NCBI RefSeq assembly: GCF_000631985.1
Contig: NZ_JFYN01000012.1
Coordinates: forward strand, 62,001 to 126,000
Reading direction: 5' to 3'
Length of the DNA stretch: 64,000 nucleotides
From: Pseudomonas sp. RIT288
GTDB taxonomy: Bacteria > Pseudomonadota > Gammaproteobacteria > Pseudomonadales > Pseudomonadaceae
Shown: one piece after another, positions 16,943-26,600 of the stretch
How the letters are laid out: every line of letters begins with the position of its first letter
How positions within the stretch are numbered: the stretch's first letter is position 1
The notes under the pieces: generated by a model
The model's input: the letters and a program-made list of their open reading frames with translations, nothing else
What the model was told of the DNA's origin: nothing
Database searches by the model: none
Made by a program: the position numbers and the translations under genes

Positions 16943-17278
16943 GCGTCCGCTGGCGCGCCGAAAACGGCGCGCCAGACCCACCAAGCAAGCGCTTGGCTTG
17001 TGAAATCGAAAAAATCAGCCATCCTTGCCGGGCCGACATCTGTCGGACTGGCGAAAGGACTGTTCCAGAGTGGCCGGCAGCTGCAAATCACACTTTAGAG
17101 GGATCAAGCAGTACCACCTGCTGGCTATAGTCCGCTCAAGGATTTTTAAGAACGGGGCGCACGCACAAACGCGGCGATGCAATTTTGGAGTGACGTCGGG
17201 TGGCTACTGGCTCCCGGTCTTCCAGGCGTTTTTAAAAGTACTCACTGCCATAACAATAATGCACATGGAGTAGCGTCG
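16943..17278. other. Intergenic leader between acyl-CoA ligase and DUF1302 gene
   Basis: 336 bp with no gene. A perfect 11-bp hairpin (CTGGCGCGCCG / CGGCGCGCCAG, loop AAAA) at 16950-16975 follows the ligase stop, but it has no T run. The remainder is more AT-rich toward its end and ends with GGAG ahead of the DUF1302 start. A GG...GC pair near 17070 has the wrong spacing for a sigma-54 promoter. Confidence 0.5.
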
Positions 17279-19168
17279 ATGACATCAGTAAACCAGTTCT
17301 GGCGCCGGGCTAAACTGCCTCTGGCCGTCAGTCTTGCCTCTACGCTCGCCGGGCCCGCATTCGGCGTCAGTTTCAACGTCGGTGAAATCGAAGGTCAGTT
17401 CGACTCCTCGCTCTCCCTGGGCATGAGTATCTCGACCCAGCAGCCGAACAAGGACCTTATTGGTGTCAACAACGGCGGCAAGGGCCTGTCCCAGACCTCC
17501 GACAACGGCCACCTGAACTTCAAGAGCGGGCAAGCCTTCTCGAAGATCTTCAAGGGCATCCATGATCTGGAACTGAAATACGGCGACACCGGGGTCTTCG
17601 TCCGGGGCAAATACTGGTACGACTTCGCACTGCAGAACCAGGACCTGGAATACAAGGACGTCAGCAACCATAACCGCGATATCGCGGCGCGCTCTTCCGG
17701 TGGGCAGATCCTCGACGCCTTCGTTTACCACAACTACTCGATCGCCGATGAGCCGGGTTCGGTGCGTCTGGGCAAGCAAGTGGTGAACTGGGGTGAAAGT
17801 ACCTTCATCGGCGGCGGCATCAACTCGATCAACCCGATCGACGTGTCCGCGTTCCGCCGTCCGGGTGCCGAGATCAAGGAAGGCCTGATCCCGGTCAACA
17901 TGTTCTACGTGTCCCAGAGCATCACCGAGAACCTTTCGGCCGAAGGTTTCTACCAGATCGACTGGCAGAAGACCGTGACCGACAACTGCGGCACGTTCTT
18001 CTCGCAGCCGGACATCGTGACCACCGGCTGCGACGATAATCTGCGGGTCCTGAACAAGCGTTCGACCATTCCGGGCATTGCGCTCGGGCCGTTGGCCAAC
18101 GCTGGCGTCGACGTCAACGAAGAAGGTGTGCTGGTGCGCCGTTCACCTAACCGCAACGCCCGCGACAACGGGCAGTGGGGCGTTTCCGCCAAGTACATGT
18201 TCGACCCGCTGGCCACCGAGTTCGGTGCCTACTTCATGAACTACCACAGCCGTGCGCCGATCTTCAGCGCCACCGGCGCGCCACAGTCGATCTATAACGG
18301 CGTGGCAGCATTGCCTGGCCCGTTCCGGGCGCTGGGGCCACTGGTGGTCGCGGGCAACTCGGAATACTTCATCGAATACCCTGAAGACATTCGCCTGTAC
18401 GGTCTGAGTTTCTCCACCACCCTGCCTACCGGTACGGCGTGGAGCGGTGAGGTCAGCTACCGGCCGAATGCGCCGGTGCAGTTGAACTCCACCGACATCC
18501 TGTTCGCCGGCGTGCGCCCGCTGGGTGGCACGTTGAGCAATGCATCGGTCCTCAACGGCGTGCCGGGCCAGGATCTGCACGGTTACAACCGCAAAGAGAT
18601 CACCCAACTGCAAACCACCCTGACGCACTTCTTCGATCAGGTGATGGGCGCCAACCGGCTGACCCTGGTGGGTGAGGTCGGCGTGACTCACGTCGGTGGG
18701 CTGGAGAGCAGATCCGAAGCCCGTTACGGCCGCGATCCGGTGTTTGGTCCGGGCGAACTGCCGTCGACCGGTGGCCTCAATACCTGCTCGCAGATCCTCA
18801 ATACTTCCACCGTCAACGGTGCCGGGCCGGGAGCTTCGCGCGATAACGTTTCCAGCAACTGCAACAACGACGGTTTCACTACTTCGACCTCGTGGGGCTA
18901 TCGCGCTCGTGCGATCTGGGATTACAGCGACGTGTTCGCCGGTGTGAACCTCAAGCCGAACGTGGCTTGGTCGCACGACGTGAAAGGTTACTCGCCAGGC
19001 CCTGGCGGCAACTTCGAGGAAGGTCGCAAGGCCATCAGCCTCGGTCTGGACGCGGAATACCAGAACACCTACACGGCGAGCGTGGCCTACACCAACTTCT
19101 TTGGCGGCGACTACACGACCGTGGACGATCGTGACTTCGTGGCCTTGAGCGTCGGCGTGAACTTCTAA
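17279..19168 (+). CDS. DUF1302 outer-membrane-type protein
   Basis: 629-residue exported protein. The N-terminal signal peptide (LPLAVSLASTLAGPAFG) is followed by a long sequence rich in aromatic and polar alternating strands and ending in a terminal aromatic (VALSVGVNF), consistent with an outer-membrane beta-barrel. It contains Cys pairs (CGTFF...TTGCDD, and CSQIL...SNCNND) that may form disulfides. ATG 17279 follows GGAG and begins the signal peptide. Partner genes are DUF1329 (28 bp downstream), the acyl-CoA ligase and a LuxR regulator. By synteny with PA3921-PA3924 it may serve transport of fatty or other hydrophobic compounds; this is inference. Confidence 0.88.
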   Translation: MTSVNQFWRRAKLPLAVSLASTLAGPAFGVSFNVGEIEGQFDSSLSLGMSISTQQPNKDLIGVNNGGKGLSQTSDNGHLNFKSGQAFSKIFKGIHDLELKYGDTGVFVRGKYWYDFALQNQDLEYKDVSNHNRDIAARSSGGQILDAFVYHNYSIADEPGSVRLGKQVVNWGESTFIGGGINSINPIDVSAFRRPGAEIKEGLIPVNMFYVSQSITENLSAEGFYQIDWQKTVTDNCGTFFSQPDIVTTGCDDNLRVLNKRSTIPGIALGPLANAGVDVNEEGVLVRRSPNRNARDNGQWGVSAKYMFDPLATEFGAYFMNYHSRAPIFSATGAPQSIYNGVAALPGPFRALGPLVVAGNSEYFIEYPEDIRLYGLSFSTTLPTGTAWSGEVSYRPNAPVQLNSTDILFAGVRPLGGTLSNASVLNGVPGQDLHGYNRKEITQLQTTLTHFFDQVMGANRLTLVGEVGVTHVGGLESRSEARYGRDPVFGPGELPSTGGLNTCSQILNTSTVNGAGPGASRDNVSSNCNNDGFTTSTSWGYRARAIWDYSDVFAGVNLKPNVAWSHDVKGYSPGPGGNFEEGRKAISLGLDAEYQNTYTASVAYTNFFGGDYTTVDDRDFVALSVGVNF

Positions 19169-19196
19169 GCACAGTTTTTTCAGGACGAACATACAT

Positions 19197-20561
19197 ATGA
19201 AAATAACAAAGAGTCTGTTCCACGCCGGTGTTCTGGGGCTGTCGCTGCTGGCGACCAGCGTCATGGCGGCCGTACCCGCCGCCGAAGCTGACAAGCTGGG
19301 CAAGAGCCTGACCCCGATGGGCGCCGAGATGGCCGGCAACGCCGACGGTTCGATCCCGGCCTGGAAACCGCTGCCGAAAAATGCCGGCACGGTCGACAGC
19401 AAGGGCTTCCTGTCCGATCCGTTCGGCAGTGAAAAGCCGCTGTTCACCATCACCGCGCAGAACGTCGAGCAGTACAAGGACAAGCTTGCACCGGGCCAGT
19501 ACGCAATGTTCAAGCGCTACCCGGACACCTTCAAGATTCCGGTTTACCCGTCCCATCGCGGCTCGACCGTGCCGGATGCCGTGTTCGCCGCGATCAAGAA
19601 AAACGCCACCACCACCAATCTGGTTGCCGGTGGTAACGGTCTGGAAAACTTTGATACCGCCGTGCCGTTCCCGATTCCGAAAAGCGGTCTGGAGGTGATC
19701 TGGAACCACATCACCCGCTATCGCGGCGGCAGCGTGACCCGTCTGGTCACCCAGGCGACGCCGCAAACCAACGGCTCGTTCAGCCTGGTGTATTTCCAGG
19801 ACCAGTTCGTGTTCCGCGACAAGATGAAGGACTACGACCCGGCCAACCCGGGCAACATCCTGTTCTACTTCAAGCAGAAAGTGACTGCGCCGGCCCGTCT
19901 GGCCGGTACCGTACTGCTGGTGCACGAAACCCTCGACCAGGTGAAGGAGCCGCGCAAGGCGTGGGTCTACGCCACTGGTCAGCGCCGTGTACGTCAGGCA
20001 CCGCAAGTGTCCTATGACGGCCCGGGCACTGCCGCGGACGGCCTGCGTACCTCCGACAACCTCGACATGTACAACGGTGCACCGGATCGTTACGACTGGA
20101 AGCTCGAAGGCAAGAAAGAGATGTACATTGCCTCCAACAGCTACAAGATCGACTCGCCGACCCTCAAGTACGCCGACATCATCAAGGCCGGCCATATCAA
20201 CCAGGACCTGACCCGTTACGAGCTGCGTCGTGTCTGGCACGTGGTCGCCACCCTGAAACCGGGTCAGCGCCATATCTATGCCAAACGTGACTTCTACATC
20301 GACGAAGACACCTGGCAGGCAGCGGTCATTGACCACTACGACGGTCGCGGTCAGCTATGGCGTGTGGCCGAGGCGCATGCCGAGGACTACTACGACAAGC
20401 AAGTGCCGTGGTACGCGCTGGAAGCCCTGTACGACCTGCAATCGGGCCGCTACCTGGCGCTGGGCATGAAGAACGAAGAGAAATCAGCGTATGACTTCGG
20501 TTTCTCTGCCTCCAAAAGCGAATTCCAGCCGGGCAACCTGGGCCAGGACGGTATCCGCTAA
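19197..20561 (+). CDS. DUF1329 periplasmic/outer-membrane-associated protein
   Basis: 454 residues with a clear signal peptide (LGLSLLATSVMAAVPAAEA). The mature protein is rich in lipoprotein-carrier-like strands (RRVWHVVATL, HIYAKRDFYIDEDTWQAAVID), the fold suggested for DUF1329, related to LolA/LolB. A soluble or peripheral carrier working with the DUF1302 barrel is plausible. It is almost certainly co-transcribed with that gene (28 bp gap) and ends in a strong terminator. No lipobox. The substrate is unknown. Confidence 0.88.
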   Translation: MKITKSLFHAGVLGLSLLATSVMAAVPAAEADKLGKSLTPMGAEMAGNADGSIPAWKPLPKNAGTVDSKGFLSDPFGSEKPLFTITAQNVEQYKDKLAPGQYAMFKRYPDTFKIPVYPSHRGSTVPDAVFAAIKKNATTTNLVAGGNGLENFDTAVPFPIPKSGLEVIWNHITRYRGGSVTRLVTQATPQTNGSFSLVYFQDQFVFRDKMKDYDPANPGNILFYFKQKVTAPARLAGTVLLVHETLDQVKEPRKAWVYATGQRRVRQAPQVSYDGPGTAADGLRTSDNLDMYNGAPDRYDWKLEGKKEMYIASNSYKIDSPTLKYADIIKAGHINQDLTRYELRRVWHVVATLKPGQRHIYAKRDFYIDEDTWQAAVIDHYDGRGQLWRVAEAHAEDYYDKQVPWYALEALYDLQSGRYLALGMKNEEKSAYDFGFSASKSEFQPGNLGQDGIR

Positions 20562-20593
20562 GCTTTGACCCGAGGCCGCATCCTCGAAAAAAC

Positions 20594-20619
20594 GCCCCGA
20601 CTGGTTCGGGGCTTTTTTT
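20594..20619 (+). terminator. Rho-independent terminator after DUF1329 gene
   Basis: Stem GCCCCGA / TCGGGGC with a 5-base loop and seven T; a matching A run precedes the stem. It ends the DUF1302-DUF1329 operon. Confidence 0.88.
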
Positions 20620-20633
20620 GCGTCGGGATTTTG

Positions 20634-20699
20634 TGTAGGAACTGCCGCAGGCTGCGATCTTTTGATCCTGAAAGATCGCAGCCTGCGGCAGCTCCTACA
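20634..20699. repeat. REP-like inverted repeat pair
   Basis: TGTAGGA...CTGCCGCAGGCTGCGATCTT arm and its inverted copy with a very short centre (GATCCTG). It lies between the DUF1329 terminator and the LuxR gene. Confidence 0.9.
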
Positions 20700-20828
20700 G
20701 GAGGGGCGCCGGCTGGCTGATGGTCTTTTTGTAGCCATTTGTAGCAGCAACCTTCATAACCGCTACGTTTAAGGCTAGGCTGCGGACATCTGCTACGCCG
20801 CCAACAGCCATTCAAACAAGAGCCGGCC

Positions 20829-23561
20829 ATGACTGATCTGTCCCCGCTTCCGGATCCTGCAAGCGCTGCCGTCGCAACACTGGACGGGCGTTTTTTTCGC
20901 CCGCCACTGCCCGACGGTTACGTTTTGCGACCGCGTCTGTGTGAACGCCTGAGCGCCGGGCTCGGTGGACGTCTGTTGCTGGTCAGCGCGCCTGCAGGGT
21001 TCGGCAAGAGTTCGCTGGCGGTGGAGTTCTGTCAGAGCCTGCCGGCGCACTGGCAAAGCCTGTGGTTGGGATTGAGCCCGCGGGATAACGATCCGGGGCG
21101 GTTTCTCGAGCGGTTGCTGGAAGGGCTGCAGGACTACTTTCCGGATCTGGGCAGTCGCGCGCTTGGCCTGTTGAAGATGCGCCAGCGCCATCAGCCCTTT
21201 GCCTTCGAAGAATGGCTCGACGGCTTGCTCGATGAGTTGGCCCTGCAACTGCAACCGACGGCGCCGCTGTTGCTGGTGCTCGACGACTACCATCTCGCCC
21301 AAGGCCCGGTACTCGACCGTTGCCTGCAGTTTTTCCTCAATCATCTGCCCGATGGCTTGCTGGTCATGGTCACCAGTCGGCAGCGCCCGGACTGGCATCT
21401 GGCGCGCCTGCGCCTGTCGCGGCAATTGCTCGAACTGCATGAACAGGATCTGCGCCTGACCCATGACGAAGCCCTGGCCCTGCTTGATCGGCATAGCACA
21501 TCGCTGCGGGGTGAAGCCCTGGAAAACCTGATTGAGCGCAGCGAAGGTTGGGTGGCCGGGCTGCGTTTCTGGTTGCTGGCGGCATCCGAAGCCGGCAACG
21601 AGGCCGCATTGCCGCAAGCGCTGAACGGCGGGGAAGGGCTGATTCGCGACTACCTGCTCGAAGAAGTCATCGATTGCCTGCCCGCCGAGGTGCAGGCGTT
21701 TCTTTACGACACCGCACCTCAGGAGCGCTTTTGCAGCGAGCTCTGCGATGCGGTGCGTGAAGCCCACGACAGCGGCGAAATCCTGCGGTTTCTGTTGGCT
21801 CATCAAGTGTTTCTGGTGCCGCTGGACGAGCACGGGCACTGGTATCGCTATCACCATCTGTTTTCCGATCTGCTGCGCAGCCGTCCTGTCGCTCAACCGC
21901 TGGTACCCGCTGCGACCTTACACCTGCGCGCCTGCCGCTGGTTCAATGCGCAGGGCCTGCTCGATGAAGCGGTCGAGCAGGCGTTACGCGCCGGCCATCT
22001 GGATGTGGCAGCGAATCTGGTGCAGAACCTGTCCGAGGAACAACTGCTCGCCGAGCAGAACGTCGGCATGTTGCTGCGCTGGAAGATGGACTTGCCCGAC
22101 AGCCTGCTGATCAGTACGCCACGCTTGATCGTGCTCTATAGCTGGGCGCTGGGGCTGGCCTGTCAACTGGATGCCGCTGAAGAGCTGGCCAGTCATTTGA
22201 GTCGCTTCCTGCCGGCGCCTTCGGCTTCGGCGCAGAAGTCGATGCTTGCACAATGGCTGGCGCTCAGCGGGATCATCGCTCGTGGGCGTGGTCATCGTGA
22301 ATTGACTCAGCGCTATTGCAGCGAAGCGCTGGAAAGCCTGCCGGTGAAACGTTACGGGCAACGCCTGATGTGCCTGTCGACCCTGTCCAATCTGGCAATT
22401 GCCGATGGCGACCTGTGGCGCGCCCGGGGCTTGAACCGTGAGTCCCTCGAGCTGGCGCAGCGGGTTGGCAATCCGTTGTTCGAAGCCTTGGCGCATTACG
22501 ACCGGGCGCGGGTGTTGCAGGCCCGTGGCGAGATACTGCGTGCACTGGATGAAGTGCATCAGGGCCTGGAACGGTTGCGTGGACTGTCCCCGCAACGTCT
22601 GTATGCGGTGCGTGCGCGGCTGACGTTGTACCAAGGTTTTCTGTTGTCCATGCGCCTGCAACCACAGCAGGCCCGTGCTCGATTGTTGAGCGGTCTGGCC
22701 GAAGCGCGGGCCTGTCGCGACATCAGCGTGCTGATCGGCCACTGCGTGATCGCTCGTCTCGACGGCAGCTCAGGCGAGTTTGCCAAGGCCTTTGCCGAAC
22801 TCGCTGAAGCCGAGCGCCTGATGCACATCTGGGACGTGCCGCCGATCTACTACCTGGCGATGATTACCCTGGTCAAATGTGAACTGTGGCTGGTGCAGGG
22901 ACGCACCGATCTGGCGTCCGCCTGGCTGGCGCGTCTGGGCCAGACCTACACCGGCGAGCGTGCAGCGGCGCCACCGGAATTTCATCCTCAGCTGCCATTG
23001 CACGTCGAACTGCAGCAAGCGCTGCTCGATGTGATTCAGGGGCAGTCGATGCTCGCCGAAGGGCGGTTGAATGTGCTGCTGGAAAACGGTCAGCAAACCG
23101 GTCGACAGTTGCTGTGTGTGATGGCGCTGGCGCAGAAGGTCGCCTTGTTGCTGGGCACTGGCCGCGAACCGGAAGCACGCAAGGTCTTGAGTCAGGCGCT
23201 GGAAGCGGCGGGTGGCGGCGTGATACAGCCGTTTGACGCACTGATCCGAGAATATCCGGACTGGTTGCGCAGCCAATTGCATGCATCGCCGGCATTGGCA
23301 GGACAACCGTTACTGGCGCATTTTCCACTGGTGGCGACTCGTCCAGTGGTCGAGTCCACCGCAGCCGAACAACTCAGCAGCCGAGAGCTGGCGGTGCTGC
23401 GTTTGATTGCCCAAGGCTGTTCCAATCAGGAAATCAGCGAACAGCTGTTCATTTCGCTGCATACCGTGAAAACCCATGCGAGTCATATCAACAGCAAGCT
23501 TGGCGTTGAGCGGCGCACGCAGGCAGTGGCCCGGGCGAAAGCGTTGGGGGTTCTGACGTAG
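20829..23561 (+). CDS. MalT-like LuxR-family ATP-binding transcriptional regulator
   Basis: 910-residue LAL/STAND-type regulator. An N-terminal NTPase has Walker A SAPAGFGKSS (about 54-63) and Walker B LLLVLDDYH (about 151-159). Next come winged-helix and long TPR-like helical repeats (about 340-830), then a C-terminal LuxR helix-turn-helix (SRELAVLRLIAQGCSNQEI, HTVKTHASHINSKL). MalT relatives bind an inducer in the helical region, use ATP, oligomerise and activate promoters. It most likely controls the adjacent DUF1302-DUF1329 and ligase genes, as in the PA3921-PA3924 arrangement. It has its own terminator. Confidence 0.93.
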   Translation: MTDLSPLPDPASAAVATLDGRFFRPPLPDGYVLRPRLCERLSAGLGGRLLLVSAPAGFGKSSLAVEFCQSLPAHWQSLWLGLSPRDNDPGRFLERLLEGLQDYFPDLGSRALGLLKMRQRHQPFAFEEWLDGLLDELALQLQPTAPLLLVLDDYHLAQGPVLDRCLQFFLNHLPDGLLVMVTSRQRPDWHLARLRLSRQLLELHEQDLRLTHDEALALLDRHSTSLRGEALENLIERSEGWVAGLRFWLLAASEAGNEAALPQALNGGEGLIRDYLLEEVIDCLPAEVQAFLYDTAPQERFCSELCDAVREAHDSGEILRFLLAHQVFLVPLDEHGHWYRYHHLFSDLLRSRPVAQPLVPAATLHLRACRWFNAQGLLDEAVEQALRAGHLDVAANLVQNLSEEQLLAEQNVGMLLRWKMDLPDSLLISTPRLIVLYSWALGLACQLDAAEELASHLSRFLPAPSASAQKSMLAQWLALSGIIARGRGHRELTQRYCSEALESLPVKRYGQRLMCLSTLSNLAIADGDLWRARGLNRESLELAQRVGNPLFEALAHYDRARVLQARGEILRALDEVHQGLERLRGLSPQRLYAVRARLTLYQGFLLSMRLQPQQARARLLSGLAEARACRDISVLIGHCVIARLDGSSGEFAKAFAELAEAERLMHIWDVPPIYYLAMITLVKCELWLVQGRTDLASAWLARLGQTYTGERAAAPPEFHPQLPLHVELQQALLDVIQGQSMLAEGRLNVLLENGQQTGRQLLCVMALAQKVALLLGTGREPEARKVLSQALEAAGGGVIQPFDALIREYPDWLRSQLHASPALAGQPLLAHFPLVATRPVVESTAAEQLSSRELAVLRLIAQGCSNQEISEQLFISLHTVKTHASHINSKLGVERRTQAVARAKALGVLT

Positions 23562-23580
23562 TCTTGATGTGACACTCACA

Positions 23581-23621
23581 CAAACCAAAACGCCCTGAAT
23601 CAATCAGGGCGTTTTGGTTTG
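23581..23621. terminator. Bidirectional terminator between LuxR gene and RTX protease
   Basis: Perfect 18-bp inverted repeat, CAAACCAAAACGCCCTGA and its complement, with a 5-base loop. There are T/A-rich ends on both sides. It sits between two convergent genes and can end transcripts from either direction. Confidence 0.9.
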
Positions 23622-23657
23622 CACCCGATCCGCAAGCAGATCGGGTGTCGAGCTGGA

Positions 23658-26600
23658 TCAGGCCACCAAGTCGTTGGCGCTGAAACTGTTCACACCCACC
23701 AACTGGATTTCAAAGTCGGCACCGGAATTCCCGCTGACGTTACCCGAGAGTACGTGGTCAACGAAGCGAATTTGGCCCGCACCAGTGAAATCATTTGCAC
23801 CGATGAAGTTGAAACCGTTGATGCCTGCGCTCAACAGGTCGGCATCAAACTTGGTCAGATCGATCTTGTCGCCTTGCGCGCTATTGAAGTCGGTGATGAC
23901 ATCGCGCAGGTTACCGACTCCGGACTCGTTCCAGTTATTGAACACGAACCGGTCCGCACCACCTCCGCCCGTCAGAGAGTCGGTGCCCAGGCCGCCGATC
24001 AATGTGTCGTTCCCCAAGCCGCCTTCAAGGGTATCGTTCCCCAGGCCGCCGTCGAGGATGTTCGCGCCATCGTTGCCCACCAGGCGGTTGTTGCTTTCGT
24101 TGCCCGTGCCTTTGAGGTTCGCGCTGCCAGTCAGGAGCAGATTTTCGACATTGGCAGTCAGGGTGTAGTCGATGGAGGCGAATACCCGGTCGGTTGCCCC
24201 TGGGGTCGCGTCGGTTTCGATCACCACATCACCGACGTTATCGACGTAGTAAGTATCGAAACCACCGCCGCCGATCATGGTATCGGCCCCCAGGCCGCCG
24301 TCCAGGGTGTTGGCCTGGTCATTACCGGTCAGGGTGTTGTTCAGGTTGTTGCCGGTGCCGTTGATCACGTCGTTGCCGGTCAGGACAAGGTTCTCGATAT
24401 TGGCACCCAAGGCGAACGCCACGGAACTGCGGACCGTGTCGACTTCGCCAGCCAGGGTGCTGGTTTCGGTCACGGTGTCGCCGTAGTTGTCGACGATGTA
24501 GGTGTCGTTGCCCAGGCCGCCGATCAGGGTGTCGGCACCGAGGCCGCCATCGAGAATGTTGTTGCCGTCGTTGCCGGTGATGCGGTTGTTGGCGGCGTTG
24601 CCGGTGCCGTTGAGGTTTGCATTGCCCAGCAGGATCAGGTTTTCGACGTTCTGCACCAGGGTGTAGTCGATGGTCGAGAACACGCGGTCGATGGCGGTCA
24701 GCGAGGCGTCGGTTTCGATCACCACGTCACCGACGTTATCCACATAGTAACTGTCGAAGCCACCGCCCCCGATCATGGTGTCGGCACCCAGGCCGCCGTC
24801 CAGGGTATTGGCCTGGTCGTTGCCGGTGATGCGGTTGTCCAGTTCGTTGCCGGTGCCGTTGATGATCTCGTTACCGATGAGGATCAGGTTCTCGACATTG
24901 GCAGTCAGGTTGTAGCCGATGGAGGCGAACACCCGGTCGGTCGCGCCGAGCGTTGCGTCAGTTTCGATGACGACATCGCCGTAGTTATCGACGTAGTAAG
25001 TATCGAAACCACCGCCGCCGATCATGGTATCGGCCCCCAGGCCGCCGTCCAGGGTGTTGGCCTGGTCATTACCGGTCAGGGTGTTGTTCAGGTTGTTGCC
25101 GGTGCCGTTGATCACGTCGTTGCCGGTCAGGACAAGGTTCTCGATATTGGCACCCAAGGCGAACGCCACGGAACTGCGGACCGTGTCGACTTCGCCAGCC
25201 AGGGTGCTGGTTTCGGTCACGGTGTCGCCGTAGTTGTCGACGATGTAGGTGTCGTTGCCCAGGCCGCCGATCAGGGTGTCGGCACCGAGGCCGCCATCGA
25301 GAATGTTGTTGCCGTCGTTGCCGGTGATGCGGTTGTTGGCGGCGTTGCCGGTGCCGTTGAGGTTTGCATTGCCCAGCAGGATCAGGTTTTCGACGTTCTG
25401 CACCAGGGTGTAGTCGATGGTCGAGAACACGCGGTCGATGGCGGTCAGCGAGGCGTCGGTTTCGATCACCACGTCACCGACGTTATCCACATAGTAACTG
25501 TCGAAGCCACCGCCCCCGATCATGGTGTCGGCACCCAGGCCGCCGTCCAGGGTATTGGCTTGGTCGTTGCCGGTGATGTTGTTGTTCAGTACGTTGCCCG
25601 TGCCATTGACCGTATCGAAGCCGGTCAGGACGAGGTTTTCGACGTTAGCACCCAATGTAAAGGCCACCGAGCTACGGACCGTGTCGATTTCACTGACAAG
25701 GGTACTGGTTTCCGTGACCGTATCGCCGAGGTTGTCGACGATGTAGGTGTCGTTGCCCGCGCCGCCGATCAGGGTGTCTGCACCCTGACCACCGTCGAGG
25801 ATGTTATCGCCGACTGTGCCGATGATTGTATTGTTCGATGCGTTTCCGGTGCCATTGAGGTTGGCGGCGCCAGCCAGCGTCAGGTTCTCCAGATGCGCCC
25901 CGAGAACGTAATTGATGGAGGAAACGACGGTGTCGGTGCCCATGCCCGGATAATCGAAAATAACGTCTCCGGCGTTGTCAACGTAGTACGTGTCGTTGCC
26001 TGCGCCACCGTACATGGTGTCTGCGCCGGCATTGCCGTTGAGTACGTTATCCAGCTCGTTGCCGTACAGAATGTCATCGAAATTCGAGCCGATGGCATTC
26101 TCGATTTTTGCGCCGTAAGCAATCGCCAGGCCGTTATTGATGAGACTCGACGTTGACTGGTCGACGAACGCCTTGCCGATCTGGCTGAACGTACCTTCAT
26201 TCAGATTGAGGGTCACGGACGCCAGTTGGTTGCTGCCATCGAGAGTATCGATACCGCCAGCATCCCATATGGTTTCGAAGATTGACTGGTCTGACGCCCA
26301 TGAGTAGACGTTGTTACCGGTCTGCCACTGCATATTGGCGCCGTACAGGCTCTGAATCGCCAAGATGTCGAGCAACATCGGCGTAGTCGGCTGATAGGAG
26401 TAGTTGCTGTTGTAGCTCATTACCGTGAAATGAACATCATCGAGCGACGAGTCCAGCAATGTTTTATTTGTCGAGCTGACATCGAATGGATGTTTGAGTC
26501 CGAGCGCATGACCGATTTCGTGGATGAAGGTCAGGTAGTCGTAGGAGCCATTACCCGGATTTGAGTTGTTCGTCTCCGGGCCGATCCAGACATCGCCCCC

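Noticed and set aside
17069..17083. Sigma-54 promoter (TGGCCGGCAGCTGCAA) before the DUF1302 gene
   Set aside because: The GG and GC are 9 bases apart rather than 10, and the consensus otherwise matches poorly.
24237..25559. CRISPR-like or tandem noncoding array
   Set aside because: The repeats are long, in frame, vary like protein units, and lack uniform spacers. They encode calcium-binding units.
23619..26156. An 845-codon open frame on the plus strand opposite the RTX repeats
   Set aside because: It is a by-product of the repetitive, codon-biased RTX gene. It has no ribosome site, its protein repeats mirror the antisense units, and the minus strand has clear protease and RTX motifs.
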